In this document: positions 19,099 to 27,641 of the stretch, piece by piece | Numbering within the stretch: position 1 is the stretch's first letter | How the letters are laid out: each line of letters begins with the position of its first letter | Assembly (NCBI RefSeq): GCF_013410545.1 | Contig: NZ_JACCFV010000001.1 | Coordinates: 558,001-622,000 of the forward strand | DNA length: 64,000 nt | Origin: Pseudoclavibacter chungangensis | Lineage (GTDB): Bacteria > Actinomycetota > Actinomycetes > Actinomycetales > Microbacteriaceae | Direction of reading: 5' to 3' | Made by a program: the position numbers and the translations under genes | Notes under the pieces: generated by a model | Told to the model about the DNA's origin: nothing | The model's input: the letters and a program-made list of their open reading frames with translations, nothing else | The model's database searches: none

Positions 19099-20811
19099 CT
19101 ACGAGTACTCGAGGTCGTCGCCCGGATCGGCGACCGCGGTTGTGGAGACCGGCTCGTCCACATCCTCCGCCATGAGCAGTGGGAACACGAGGCGGAACGT
19201 CGCGCCGCCACCCGGGGTCTCGACGACGTCGACGGATCCGTCGTTCGCGCGCATGATCGCCGAGACGATCGCGAGACCCAGACCCGAACCGCCCGTCGCC
19301 CGATCGCGAGAGGTGTCGGCGCGCCAGAACCGCTGGAAGATCTTCTGCCGGATCGGTTCCGGGATGCCCTCGCCGTGGTCGATGATCTCCACGACCGCGA
19401 GTCGCGCGTCGGGGTCGAGGGCGATACCGATCTCGAGCGGCGTGCCGGGCGGCGTGTACCGCAGAGCGTTCCCGATGAGGTTGGAGATCGCCTGGCGCAC
19501 CTTGTCCTCGTTCGCGAGCACCATGGCGGGGAGGTCGGTCGAGTCCTCCGACGCAGCGGCACGGGGGCCGTGCACGGCGTCCTCCGCGGCGGGCGAGGCG
19601 CCGACGGTCGCCTCCGCCTCCGCTGCCGGTGTGCGTCGACGGAGGATGCGCCCGACGTTCGGCCGGGGGAGACCGGTGGGTCGCGCAGCACTCAACCAGC
19701 GTCGGAGGGCCGGCCTGTTCTCGGGGGCCGGGTCCACGTCGTCCTCGCCGGGGGCCGCCGTCGACGCAGGCCCGGACGCGTCCGTGGCGGCAGGGACGCC
19801 TCGCGGCGCCGGGGAATCGTTCACCGCCGCGTCCCGTTCGACGTCTCGATCCGATGCGCCGTCGCCGGCATCGGCGTCGGCGTCGAGCGCGTCCGGCGCA
19901 CCGTCGACGACGTCGCTGACCCGGACGCCGAGGGCCCTGATCCGGCGATCGGGTGCCTGCGCGGTCGCGTCCATGGCCGCGTCCTCGGCAATCGGCTCGA
20001 GATCGATGATCGTGCGAACGAGCTCGCGGGTCTCGTCCAGCCGGGCGAGCTGCAGGAGGTCCTCGACGAGGCCCCCCATGCGCAGCGCCTCCTTCTCGAT
20101 GCGGTCCATGGCCTGACCGACCTTCTCGGGCTCGTCGAGCGCGCCCATCCGGTACAGCTCGGCATAGCCCCGAACGGTCACGAGCGGTGTCCGCAACTCG
20201 TGGCTCGCATCGCCGACGAATCGGCGCATCTGCTCGATCGTGCGGTTGCGTTGCTCGATCGCGCCGTCGATGCGGCCCAGCATGATGTTGAGCGAGCGCG
20301 AGAGACGCCCGACTTCGGTGTTGGGCGTGGCGCCGGCGAGCCGCTGCGAGTAGTCACCCGCTGCGAAGGAGATCGCGGTCCCCTCGACCTCGCGAAGCGG
20401 CTGGAGCGTCGCCGACACGAGCAGACGAGTGAGCGCGGCCGCGAAGATCACGACGGTGAGGCCGAATCCGAAGAAGATCGCGAGGAACGCGGCCATCGTC
20501 GCTTCGACCGTCTTCATGTCGCGGGCGATGACGAGCGTGCCGGACGCCGTGTCCGAGCGGTAGTCCGCTTCGGGGACGACGATCGCACGCCACGGTTCCC
20601 CCGTGCCCGTCCTGATCGTCTGGATACCGAATGGCGCGCCCGCCTCCGGGGCCGAGGCCTCGACCTCGACGAGCCCGCTCGCGTCGGGCCGCAGCGCCGT
20701 CGGGCCGTTCCAATTGCTCACGATCACCTCGCCGTCCTCGTCGAGGAGCGCGACGAAGTACGGCTGCGGCGCATTGCGGATGTTGTTGATGTCGAACGTC
20801 CTGTCCGACAC
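19099..20811 (-). CDS. Sensor histidine kinase, main part (frameshifted N-terminus)
   Basis: A 570-aa kinase body. It has an extracytoplasmic sensor region (1-105), membrane helix (about 107-131), HAMP domain (131-185), acceptor motif GDASHELRTP with His204, and an ATPase domain (about 425-560) with NLIGNALRYTPPG, DHGEGIPEP and GGSGLGLAIV. Residues about 300-425, between the acceptor and ATPase domains, are an Ala/Asp/Pro-rich insertion. The first membrane helix is encoded just upstream in another frame (20813-21010). Removing one G from a run of six (20816-20821) joins the two exactly, so the true gene is probably 19099-21010. It forms a pair with the response regulator upstream. Confidence 0.85.
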   Translation of the reverse strand: MSDRTFDINNIRNAPQPYFVALLDEDGEVIVSNWNGPTALRPDASGLVEVEASAPEAGAPFGIQTIRTGTGEPWRAIVVPEADYRSDTASGTLVIARDMKTVEATMAAFLAIFFGFGLTVVIFAAALTRLLVSATLQPLREVEGTAISFAAGDYSQRLAGATPNTEVGRLSRSLNIMLGRIDGAIEQRNRTIEQMRRFVGDASHELRTPLVTVRGYAELYRMGALDEPEKVGQAMDRIEKEALRMGGLVEDLLQLARLDETRELVRTIIDLEPIAEDAAMDATAQAPDRRIRALGVRVSDVVDGAPDALDADADAGDGASDRDVERDAAVNDSPAPRGVPAATDASGPASTAAPGEDDVDPAPENRPALRRWLSAARPTGLPRPNVGRILRRRTPAAEAEATVGASPAAEDAVHGPRAAASEDSTDLPAMVLANEDKVRQAISNLIGNALRYTPPGTPLEIGIALDPDARLAVVEIIDHGEGIPEPIRQKIFQRFWRADTSRDRATGGSGLGLAIVSAIMRANDGSVDVVETPGGGATFRLVFPLLMAEDVDEPVSTTAVADPGDDLEYS

Positions 20812-20812
20812 G

Positions 20813-21010
20813 TCACCCCCCGACGATCGTCGCCGGATTGCGTGCGAGGTCGTTCAGTTGCGCGTCGAGCTGCGCGACGAGCGCCGGACGCAGGAGCAGG
20901 GTCGTCCCGATGCCCGCGATGACGAGACCGAGCGTCAGCAGCGCGACGATGACGATCGTGAGTTTGTTGCGAAGGCTGAGCTGGTTCCAGCGGATCGCGC
21001 GGTAGGCCAC
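20813..21010 (-). CDS. N-terminal membrane segment of the same histidine kinase (frameshift fragment)
   Basis: A 65-aa frame with GTG start, 4 nt after the response-regulator stop: short basic head, then one membrane helix (about residues 16-41, LTIVIVALLTLGLVIAGIG) and the beginning of an extracytoplasmic region ending NPATIVGG. It ends at a TGA just after GGGGGG. One base fewer in that run continues into VGGDVSDRTFDINN, the start of the 570-aa part. Read as one gene the kinase has the usual two membrane helices, so this is most likely a sequencing error or a recent mutation. Confidence 0.75.
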   Translation of the reverse strand: MAYRAIRWNQLSLRNKLTIVIVALLTLGLVIAGIGTTLLLRPALVAQLDAQLNDLARNPATIVGG

Positions 21011-21014
21011 GCGC

Positions 21015-21716
21015 CTATCCCTTGGCGGACGGGACCTTCAGCATGTATCCGAAGCCGCGCTTCGTCTGGATGAGCGGCTCGGGCGTGTGCTGGTCGAGCT
21101 TGCGCCGAAGGTAGGAGATGTACGACTCGACGATGCCCGCGTCCCCGTTGAAGTCGTACTCCCAGACGTGGTCGAGGATCTGCGCCTTCGAGAGCACACG
21201 GTTCGGGTTGAGCATGAGGTAGCGCAGCAGCTTGAACTCGGTCGGGCTGAGCTCGATCGCCTCGTCGCCGATGAACACCTCGTGCGTGTCCTGATCCATC
21301 GTGAGGTCGCCCGCCCGGATGACGGCCTCCTCTTCGGCGAGCATCGTGCGCCGCAGGATGGCCTTGATGCGTGCGACGATCTCGTCGAGGCTGAACGGCT
21401 TGGTGACGTAGTCGTCGCCGCCGGAGTTGAGGCCCTCGATCTTGTCGTCCGTGTCGTCCTTCGCCGTCAGGAACAGGATCGGCGCGGTGTAGCCGGAGGC
21501 CCGGAGGCGCTTCGTCACGCCGAAGCCGTTCATGTCGGGCAGCATGACGTCGAGCACGATGAGGTCGGGTTCCTCCGCGATCACGGCCGAGATCGCCGAG
21601 GCGCCGTTGCCGACGGCCCGCACCATGAAGCCGGCGAACCGCAGGCTCGTCGACAGGAGTTCTCGGATGTTCGGTTCGTCGTCGACGACCAGGATCTTGG
21701 GTCCGCCTTCAGTCAT
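21015..21716 (-). CDS. Response regulator, OmpR family (TrcR-like)
   Basis: A 233-aa two-component regulator. The receiver domain has VVDDEP, phospho-acceptor Asp56 (VLDVMLPDMNG) and YVTKPFS. The winged helix domain has LSPTEFKLLRYLMLNPNRVLSKAQILDHVW and ends TKRGFGYMLKV. The start MTEGGPKILVVDDEP was chosen for the family N-terminus; the ATG lies 6 nt after a GATACT box and has no ribosome-binding site. The kinase gene follows after 4 nt. Similarity in layout to mycobacterial TrcR/TrcS is an impression; the stimulus is unknown. Confidence 0.9.
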   Translation of the reverse strand: MTEGGPKILVVDDEPNIRELLSTSLRFAGFMVRAVGNGASAISAVIAEEPDLIVLDVMLPDMNGFGVTKRLRASGYTAPILFLTAKDDTDDKIEGLNSGGDDYVTKPFSLDEIVARIKAILRRTMLAEEEAVIRAGDLTMDQDTHEVFIGDEAIELSPTEFKLLRYLMLNPNRVLSKAQILDHVWEYDFNGDAGIVESYISYLRRKLDQHTPEPLIQTKRGFGYMLKVPSAKG

Positions 21717-21801
21717 GCGTCCAGTATCTTGCCGCTGATCTGGGAGCACGCTGACGAGCTGCGGCGTGTCGGTGTGCGCGTGGGCGTGGCACGATCGGCT
21801 C

Positions 21802-22620
21802 ATGACGAACGCGCGTTTCTCCCAGGGCCACCACGAATCGGTTCTCGCGTCGCACGGTGTCCGCACCGCGCAGGACTCGGCGGCCTACCTTCTGCCGTCC
21901 CTGCGGCCGGGCATGCGGGTGCTCGATGTCGGCTGTGGCCCCGGGACCATCACGCTCGATCTCGCGGCGCTCGTCGGGTCGACCGGGCTCGTGGTCGGGA
22001 TCGAGCCGAGCGAGGCGCCGCTCGGCGTCGCGCGGCGCAACGCCGAAGATCGCGGCGACGCCCGAACCCGTTTCGAGGTGGGCGACGTGTTCGCCCTCGA
22101 CGAGGCACTCGGACGCTTCGACGTCGTCCACGCGCATCAGGTGCTGCAGCACGTGGGTGATCCGGTGGCGGCACTGCGTGCCATGGCGGCCGCCACGGTA
22201 CCCGGCGGCCTCGTCGCGGCACGCGATGTCGACTACGGCTCGGTCAGCATCTTCCCCGAACTCCCGGAGCTCGGACGCTGGCTCGCGCTCTATCGGGCGG
22301 TTGCGCGGGCGCTCGGTACCGAACCGGATGCGGGACGTCGGATGCGCGCGTGGGCCGAGGCGGCCGGGTTCGAGGGGGCCACGGTGACCGCGAGCGTCTG
22401 GGCGTTCGCCGATCCGTCCTCGCGCGCGTGGTGGGGCGGTATGTGGTCGCGTCGCATCCTCGAATCCGACATCGCGCGCCACGCCGTCGAGCTCGGCCTC
22501 GCCGACCGTCCGGAGCTGGAAGCGATCAGCAGGGCATGGTCGACGTGGGCGTCGTCCCCGGACGGCTGGATCGCACTGACGCACGGCGAGGTCCTGGCCC
22601 GCACCCCGACCCAGGCCTGA
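21802..22620 (+). CDS. SAM-dependent class I methyltransferase (UbiE/Methyltransf_11 type)
   Basis: A 272-aa enzyme. SAM-binding motif I is VLDVGCGPGTITLDLA, motif II VVGIEPSEAPL, and motif IV-like FDVVHAHQVLQHVGDP, followed by the usual PGGLVAARDVD. The C-terminal 90 residues contain tryptophan-rich helices. Family members of this build methylate small molecules, and the substrate cannot be read from the sequence. The start MTNARFSQGHHESV was preferred over an upstream in-frame ATG. It is divergent from the response regulator and ends before a long hairpin. Confidence 0.87.
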   Translation: MTNARFSQGHHESVLASHGVRTAQDSAAYLLPSLRPGMRVLDVGCGPGTITLDLAALVGSTGLVVGIEPSEAPLGVARRNAEDRGDARTRFEVGDVFALDEALGRFDVVHAHQVLQHVGDPVAALRAMAAATVPGGLVAARDVDYGSVSIFPELPELGRWLALYRAVARALGTEPDAGRRMRAWAEAAGFEGATVTASVWAFADPSSRAWWGGMWSRRILESDIARHAVELGLADRPELEAISRAWSTWASSPDGWIALTHGEVLARTPTQA

Positions 22621-22635
22621 GCCGATCCTCGGGTT

Positions 22636-22694
22636 CGCGTTCCGGGTGGTTTTCGGGCTTCCGGGGCACCCGGAACCCCGAAAACCACCCGGAA
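22636..22694. repeat. Palindromic element, copy 1, probably acting as terminator
   Basis: An 18-bp perfect stem (22640-22657 with 22677-22694, starting TTCCGGGTGGTT) encloses a second 7-bp hairpin TTCCGGG-GCA-CCCGGAA. It sits between convergent genes. The first 21 bases of the element recur at 23646-23666. Confidence 0.75.
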
Positions 22695-22706
22695 CTCGGC
22701 GGAGGG

Positions 22707-23603
22707 TCAGGCCCCGATCCGTTCGCGACACGCTGAGAGGAACGCCGCGCCGGCCTCGTCGTCCGCGAGATCGTCGAACGCGTCGACCGGGTAGGGACGG
22801 GGGAGCGGGCCGTCGCCGGGGCGCACATCGAGGTGTCGTACGCCGAAGCCCCGCTCGTGCAGGTGATCCGCCATGTCGTAGTCGGTTCGTGAGTCGCCGA
22901 CCGTTCGCCAGGTGTCGGGGAGCGGCCCGAGTTCGGCGAAGTGGTCGAGGGCCCGCCTCGCGCCGAGGCGCTTGCCGAGGCGGGCCGACTCGAGGTCGAC
23001 GGCGATGATCGTGGGGTCGATCCGATAGGGCGTCCGGCCGGCGCTGTCGAGGGCCTCGTCGTCGCCCGTTCGCAGCCCGAGATCGAGGCGTCGGGCGAGC
23101 GACTCGAGTGCGGCGATGAACACCGGTTGAGCGCCGGCGTAGGTGTCCGCGTCGACGTCGATCCGCTGTTCGACCGAGATCATCGCGCGTTTGGTCGTGT
23201 CGACGAACATCGTCTCGGCGAAACGGGACGAGACGAGCGCGGCGACGGCGTCCACGATCGTCCTGTCGAGTGCGACAGCGGGGTCGACCTCGACGCGTCC
23301 GAGCCCGTCGGGGCCGACGGGGGCCCATGCGCCGCCCTTCTCGAAGACGCCGAACAGGCGGGTCCCCTGGCTCCCGAGCGCCCCGGCGAGCCCGTGCGCG
23401 AGCAGCGGACGCACGAGCTGCTCGCCGACGAACGCGTCGGACCGCCCCGTGACGAAGGCGACGGGAACCCCCGCGGCGACGAGCGCCACGAGGTCGTCCA
23501 GGATCGAGGGGATCCGCACGGATCGCGCCACGGGACTGGCGAGCGGTCCGTCGACGTCGAGAAGAAGACCGAGCTCGGTCGCGGCGGGGCTCTGGGGAAC
23601 CAT
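22707..23603 (-). CDS. HAD-superfamily hydrolase (Cof/trehalose-phosphatase-like)
   Basis: A 298-aa phosphatase of the HAD type IIB group. Motif I reads LLLDVDGPLASP with the nucleophile and acid aspartates, motif II is AFVTGRSD, the basic residue lies in the cap/core boundary, and motif IV is VGDSRTDYDM. The central 110 residues form the cap. The substrate is not evident; sugar phosphates are usual for the group. The ATG is 6 nt after TAGGCT, so the mRNA is probably leaderless. It is flanked on both sides by the same 21-bp repeat. Confidence 0.82.
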   Translation of the reverse strand: MVPQSPAATELGLLLDVDGPLASPVARSVRIPSILDDLVALVAAGVPVAFVTGRSDAFVGEQLVRPLLAHGLAGALGSQGTRLFGVFEKGGAWAPVGPDGLGRVEVDPAVALDRTIVDAVAALVSSRFAETMFVDTTKRAMISVEQRIDVDADTYAGAQPVFIAALESLARRLDLGLRTGDDEALDSAGRTPYRIDPTIIAVDLESARLGKRLGARRALDHFAELGPLPDTWRTVGDSRTDYDMADHLHERGFGVRHLDVRPGDGPLPRPYPVDAFDDLADDEAGAAFLSACRERIGA

Positions 23604-23645
23604 GACTCGAGCCTATGAGGCCGAGCCCGAAAATGGCAGGCGCGT

Positions 23646-23666
23646 CGCGTTCCGGGTGGTTTTCGG
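23646..23666. repeat. Palindromic element, copy 2 (half element)
   Basis: The same 21 bases as 22636-22656 recur upstream of the HAD gene. Here only one arm is present, although CCGAAAA at about 23627 can pair with its TTTTCGG end. Confidence 0.65.
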
Positions 23667-23688
23667 CGGGCGCCGCGCGGAGCGGGGG

Positions 23689-25356
23689 TCAGCGGGCCGC
23701 GTCGGCGAGCAGGTCGGCGCCGTCGAGGATCGTGTAGGCGTAGCCCTGTTCGGAGAGGAAGCGCTGGCGGTTCTGCGCGAAGTCCTGGTCGACGGTGTCG
23801 CGCGCGACGAGCGTGTAGAACGACGCCGTCACGCCGCTCGCGGACGGCCGCAGCAGGCGGCCGAGTCGCTGCGCTTCCTCCTGGCGCGAGCCGTAGCTGC
23901 CGGACACCTGGATCGCCACCGAGGCGTCGGGGAGATCGACCGAGAAATTGGCGACCTTCGACACGACGAGCACCCGCTCACGTCCCTCCCGGAACGCGGT
24001 GTACAGCTCCTGCCGCTCGGCGACCGGCGTCTGGCCCGTGAGCTTCGGCGCACCGAGCACCTCGGCCAGTTCGTCGATCTGATCGAGGTACTGGCCGATC
24101 ACGAGGATCTGCTCGTCGGGGTGGCGGTCGATGATCGAACGCACGAGCGGGAGCTTCGCCGGTGCCGTCGCGGCGAGCCGGTAGCGCTCGTCGTCCGCGG
24201 CCGCCGCGTACTCCATGCGCGTCTCGTACGGGAGGTCGACGCGCACCTCGAAGCACTCCGCGGGTGAGATGAATCCCTGCGCCTCGATGTCCTTCCACGC
24301 CGCGTCGAATCGCTTGGGCCCGATGAGACTGAACACGTCACCCTCGCGCCCGTCCTCGCGGACGAGCGTCGCCGTGAGCCCGAGCCGACGACGCGCCTGC
24401 AGCTCGGCCGTGAGCTTGAAGACCGGCGCGGGGAGGAGGTGCACCTCGTCGTACACGATGAGTCCCCAGTCGAGCGCGTCCAGGAGCGAGAGGTGGCGGT
24501 ACTCGCCCTTCCGGCGCGACGTGAGGATCTGGTACGTCGCGATCGTGACGGGCTTGAGCTCCTTCGTCTCGCCGGAGTACTCGCCGATCTCGTCCTCCGT
24601 GAGCGTCGTGCGACGCAGGAGTTCGTCGCGCCACTGCCGCGCCGAGACGGTGTTCGTGACGAGGATGAGCGTGTTCGTCTTCGCGGCGGCCATCGCCCCG
24701 GCGCCGACGAGCGTCTTCCCCGCGCCGCAGGGAAGGACGACGACGCCGGAGCCGCCCTCGAAGAAGTGGTCGACGGCGTCGCGCTGGTAGTCGCGCAGGT
24801 GCCATTCCCGCTCGTCGAGCGCGATGTCGTGCGGTGTTCCCGGCGTGTAGCCGGCGTGATCCTCCGCGGGCCACCCGAGCTTCACGAGCTGTTGCTTGAG
24901 CTCGCCCCGAGCCCACGGCTGGACCCTGATCGCTCCCTCACCCGCGGACCCTTCGACGAGCGGCACGATCTTCTTGGAACGCGTCACCTGCAGGAGGACC
25001 GCCGGGTCGTCGCTGCGCACCACGAGCGCGCCGGGCTCTGCGTCCTCACGCCGGTCGCGCTCAATGACGAGCCGCCCGTAGCGTGACACCGTCTCGCGGA
25101 GGTCCTGCTCGACGGCGGCCGGGACGGGGAACTTCGCGAACCTGTTCAGGGTCTCGAGCATCTCGTCCGCGGTGTGTCCCGCCGCTCGCGCGTTCCAGAG
25201 CCCGAGTCGCGTGATGCGATAGGTGTGGATGTGCTCCGGGGCGCGTTCGAGTTCGGCGAACACGGCGAGGGCATGTCGTGCGTCCTCGGCGTCGGGGTGG
25301 GCGACTTCGAGGAGGACGGTGCGGTCGCTCTGAACGATGAGGGGGCCGTTTGGCAT
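23689..25356 (-). CDS. XPB-type superfamily 2 DNA helicase
   Basis: ATP-dependent 3'-5' DNA helicase (555 aa) related to eukaryotic XPB/ERCC3 and probably linked to DNA repair or transcription. An N-terminal damage-recognition-like region (1-190) is followed by the helicase core: LRDYQRDAVDHFF, Walker A CGAGKTLVGAG, box II YDEVHLL (DEVH), GLTATLVREDG, and the second RecA domain with ILVIGQYLDQIDEL and QEEAQRLGRLLRP. The ATG is 8 nt after a TAGACT box. The neighbouring helicase-associated gene upstream is the usual partner in actinobacteria (67 nt gap, same strand). Confidence 0.93.
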   Translation of the reverse strand: MPNGPLIVQSDRTVLLEVAHPDAEDARHALAVFAELERAPEHIHTYRITRLGLWNARAAGHTADEMLETLNRFAKFPVPAAVEQDLRETVSRYGRLVIERDRREDAEPGALVVRSDDPAVLLQVTRSKKIVPLVEGSAGEGAIRVQPWARGELKQQLVKLGWPAEDHAGYTPGTPHDIALDEREWHLRDYQRDAVDHFFEGGSGVVVLPCGAGKTLVGAGAMAAAKTNTLILVTNTVSARQWRDELLRRTTLTEDEIGEYSGETKELKPVTIATYQILTSRRKGEYRHLSLLDALDWGLIVYDEVHLLPAPVFKLTAELQARRRLGLTATLVREDGREGDVFSLIGPKRFDAAWKDIEAQGFISPAECFEVRVDLPYETRMEYAAAADDERYRLAATAPAKLPLVRSIIDRHPDEQILVIGQYLDQIDELAEVLGAPKLTGQTPVAERQELYTAFREGRERVLVVSKVANFSVDLPDASVAIQVSGSYGSRQEEAQRLGRLLRPSASGVTASFYTLVARDTVDQDFAQNRQRFLSEQGYAYTILDGADLLADAAR

Positions 25357-25423
25357 AGGGATCGAGTCTATCGCCGTCGGGCCGACGTGCCCTCAGCCGT
25401 GAGCAATCGGCCGTGGCGACGGC

Positions 25424-27106
25424 TCACGCTTCGCCGTCCCCGGGCGCGGCGTCGTCGAGGAGTTCGAGTGCGTCGAGCGGGAGGGTGCGTTCGACATCGG
25501 AGGCCTCGTCGCGGGCCCGGAGCCGGTGCGCGGTGACGCTGAGCGGGCGCAGTTCGAGCACCCGCGGCTCGTCACCGCGGACACTGACGCGGACGCGCAC
25601 CGAGGAGCGTGCACGTCGCGCGAGTTCGAGCCGTCGTTGGAGCCACGTGGTCGCCTCGTCGTCGGCGAGGCGTGCCGAGTCGGCGAGCAGGGCCCGCGCG
25701 AGCTCGCGGGCCGGTGTCGGCACGGGAAGTGTCGGGGCCGTCGCGGTGACGCGTTCGACGGCGGGCCGCTCCCGTCCGGCATCATCCTCCATCGCGACGG
25801 GGTAGCGGGCCTCCACGAGTGCCCAGTAGACGGAATCGACCGGCAGGATGGAGTGCAGCGTGCCGGATGCGCCTCGCCGGAGGTCGAGCGGCCGCAGGTC
25901 CTGGTCGACACCCAGACGATCGAGGAGGGTGGGGTCGCTCGAGGACACCCTGGTGCCGGAGACGCCGTCCTCCACGACGCGTCGCACCCGGACGAGGCCG
26001 TGGGTCCGCGCGGCTTCGTCGAGCAGGTATGCCACGGGCTGGGGGAGCGGGGTGAGCGAGAGCGAGCGCAGCCGCTCTCGGATCTCGTCCATGCCGAGCC
26101 CGCTGCTGAGCCCGCGTGCGAGGGACGCGAGGGACAACCGGTACGTCGATGCGAGGCCGCGTGTCTCGAGATCGGCGACCGCGCGGAGTCCGGCATCGGC
26201 GTCGGCGGGGAGCGGGCCGGGGGCGATGATCGTGAGGTCGGGCTGGATGTAGACGCCCTCGATCTCGTCCGGGAGTGCGGCCCGGATGCGCTCCGTCGCG
26301 TCGTCGAGGTCGTCGGACAGCGCGGCTCGGCCGAGCGCGGTCGGTTCTCCGCCCGTGAGCGCGCCGACCGATTCGGCGACGAGCGCGGCCTCGCTGTCGC
26401 CGCGAGGCCCATTCACGAGCTCTCGATGCTCGGCGACGCCGAGTCCGTCGAGCCACTGCTCGGCGAGGACGCGCCATCGCGCGACGGTGCCGTCCGCCAG
26501 GAAGTCCCGGCCACGCTCGGTGGGGCGCCAGGTGCCGTCGGCGTCGCCAACGAGTCGAGCGCCCACGAGCCAGCCGGCGACCGCCGCGACGAGTTCGTGT
26601 GGCTCGTCGAGCGATGCGGCGATGCGACGGATGTCCGTTCCGCCGATGCGCGTGCCGGATCGTCCTGTCCGAACGGGGATCGGGGCGGCGTCGAGCCGGG
26701 CGAGGACGTCGGCTGCGAGGGAGGTCAGGGCGAGCGCCCGCTCACCGGCTCGGGCCTCGTGCTCGCCGTCGCCGTCCTGGCGGTGCGGTTGGTCGTCGCC
26801 GAGCAACTCGGACACCTGTCGCGACACGTCGGGAAGGACCTCGACGCCGTGCGGGCCGAGCACGGCGAAGCCCCGCCGTCGGGCGCGCAGGCGTGCCTGC
26901 GGGTCGCCGCTCCGGAGCCGGTGGAGCTCGCGCCACCCCAGCCGTTCGAGATCGTCGTGGACGCGCCGCGGCTCGAGCAGCCATTCCGCGAGGTCGATGA
27001 GCGAGCCGGTTCCACGCAGCGGCACGCGGCGTTCGACCACGAGCGCCGCGAGTGCGTCCTCGTCGCGTGCTCGCAGATCTCCGAGGAGTCGAACGACGGA
27101 GTTCAC
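25424..27106 (-). CDS. Helicase-associated protein (XPB/Ssl2 N-terminal domain-like)
   Basis: A 560-aa actinobacterial protein that accompanies XPB helicases. The N-terminal half has winged-helix-like stretches (LRARDEDALAALVVERR, LIDLAEWLL) and ITPRGRDFL-type sequence (WRPTERGRDFLADG). The centre contains the conserved VYIQPDLTIIAPGPLP and LETRGLASTYRLSLASLARGL. No ATP-binding site is present. Its reaction is unknown; binding to DNA or to the helicase is inferred from the linkage. A GTG start was chosen at MNSVVRLLGDLRARD. Confidence 0.83.
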   Translation of the reverse strand: MNSVVRLLGDLRARDEDALAALVVERRVPLRGTGSLIDLAEWLLEPRRVHDDLERLGWRELHRLRSGDPQARLRARRRGFAVLGPHGVEVLPDVSRQVSELLGDDQPHRQDGDGEHEARAGERALALTSLAADVLARLDAAPIPVRTGRSGTRIGGTDIRRIAASLDEPHELVAAVAGWLVGARLVGDADGTWRPTERGRDFLADGTVARWRVLAEQWLDGLGVAEHRELVNGPRGDSEAALVAESVGALTGGEPTALGRAALSDDLDDATERIRAALPDEIEGVYIQPDLTIIAPGPLPADADAGLRAVADLETRGLASTYRLSLASLARGLSSGLGMDEIRERLRSLSLTPLPQPVAYLLDEAARTHGLVRVRRVVEDGVSGTRVSSSDPTLLDRLGVDQDLRPLDLRRGASGTLHSILPVDSVYWALVEARYPVAMEDDAGRERPAVERVTATAPTLPVPTPARELARALLADSARLADDEATTWLQRRLELARRARSSVRVRVSVRGDEPRVLELRPLSVTAHRLRARDEASDVERTLPLDALELLDDAAPGDGEA

Positions 27107-27214
27107 GTGCGAGGCGCTCCTGGGCCGCGCGCGGGACGTCGGGCCGGGGTCCCTCGCAGACCGCCGTGGGTCGGGCGAGCTCGCTCGGTTCGGTGCCTGG
27201 TCGTCACGATGGGC

Positions 27215-27484
27215 CTACCGGTCGTCCGTCCGGTGCCGTCGGTTGGACACGATGCGGATGATGACGAGCGTCAGCATGAGCACGAAGGCGATCGGGAGTC
27301 CGAAGTAGGCGACGAGGAAGAGGGTCTGCCAGAGCGGTGTCGTCATGGCGTCGCCCGGGACGCCCGCGAGCGGCGCGCCGACGACGACGATGAGCGCCAC
27401 GAAGGCGATGACGGCGATGCCCAATGCCATGAAGGCGATGATCCGCTCGACCTTGGAGATCGGCGCGCGTGCGGGTGTGCTCAC
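27215..27484 (-). CDS. Small two-helix membrane protein
   Basis: An 89-aa protein with two hydrophobic segments (about residues 14-38 and 50-78) separated by a short loop (APLAGVPGDAMTTPLW), and a basic tail RIVSNRRHRTDDR. This resembles a widespread actinobacterial small membrane protein of unknown role. The GTG start lies 6 nt after TAGGGT, a leaderless arrangement. It is divergent from the cold-shock-type gene. Confidence 0.8.
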   Translation of the reverse strand: MSTPARAPISKVERIIAFMALGIAVIAFVALIVVVGAPLAGVPGDAMTTPLWQTLFLVAYFGLPIAFVLMLTLVIIRIVSNRRHRTDDR

Positions 27485-27517
27485 CGTCCCACCCTAAACG
27501 AACCGCACGCGGCCGAT

Positions 27518-27523
27518 TAGACT
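27518..27523 (+). promoter_or_regulatory. -10 box TAGACT for csp-DUF3027 operon
   Basis: TAGACT lies 118 nt before the start, so the mRNA would have a leader of about 110 nt with GC-rich inverted repeats (for example GCCGACCGGCC...). It faces the divergent leaderless promoter of the small membrane protein. Confidence 0.5.
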
Positions 27524-27641
27524 GGAGCCGCCGCTCGCGTCTGCGCGGGCGAGCTTTTGTGGCGCCGACCGGCCGGACGACCGGCAGCGGCCCGACGGAC
27601 GACGATCTGCGGTCGCGAGGCGACCTGCGAAGGAGATGGCC

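Noticed and set aside
22640..22694. CRISPR-like repeat
   Set aside because: The repeat occurs only twice, about 1 kb apart and with a gene between, without regular spacers.
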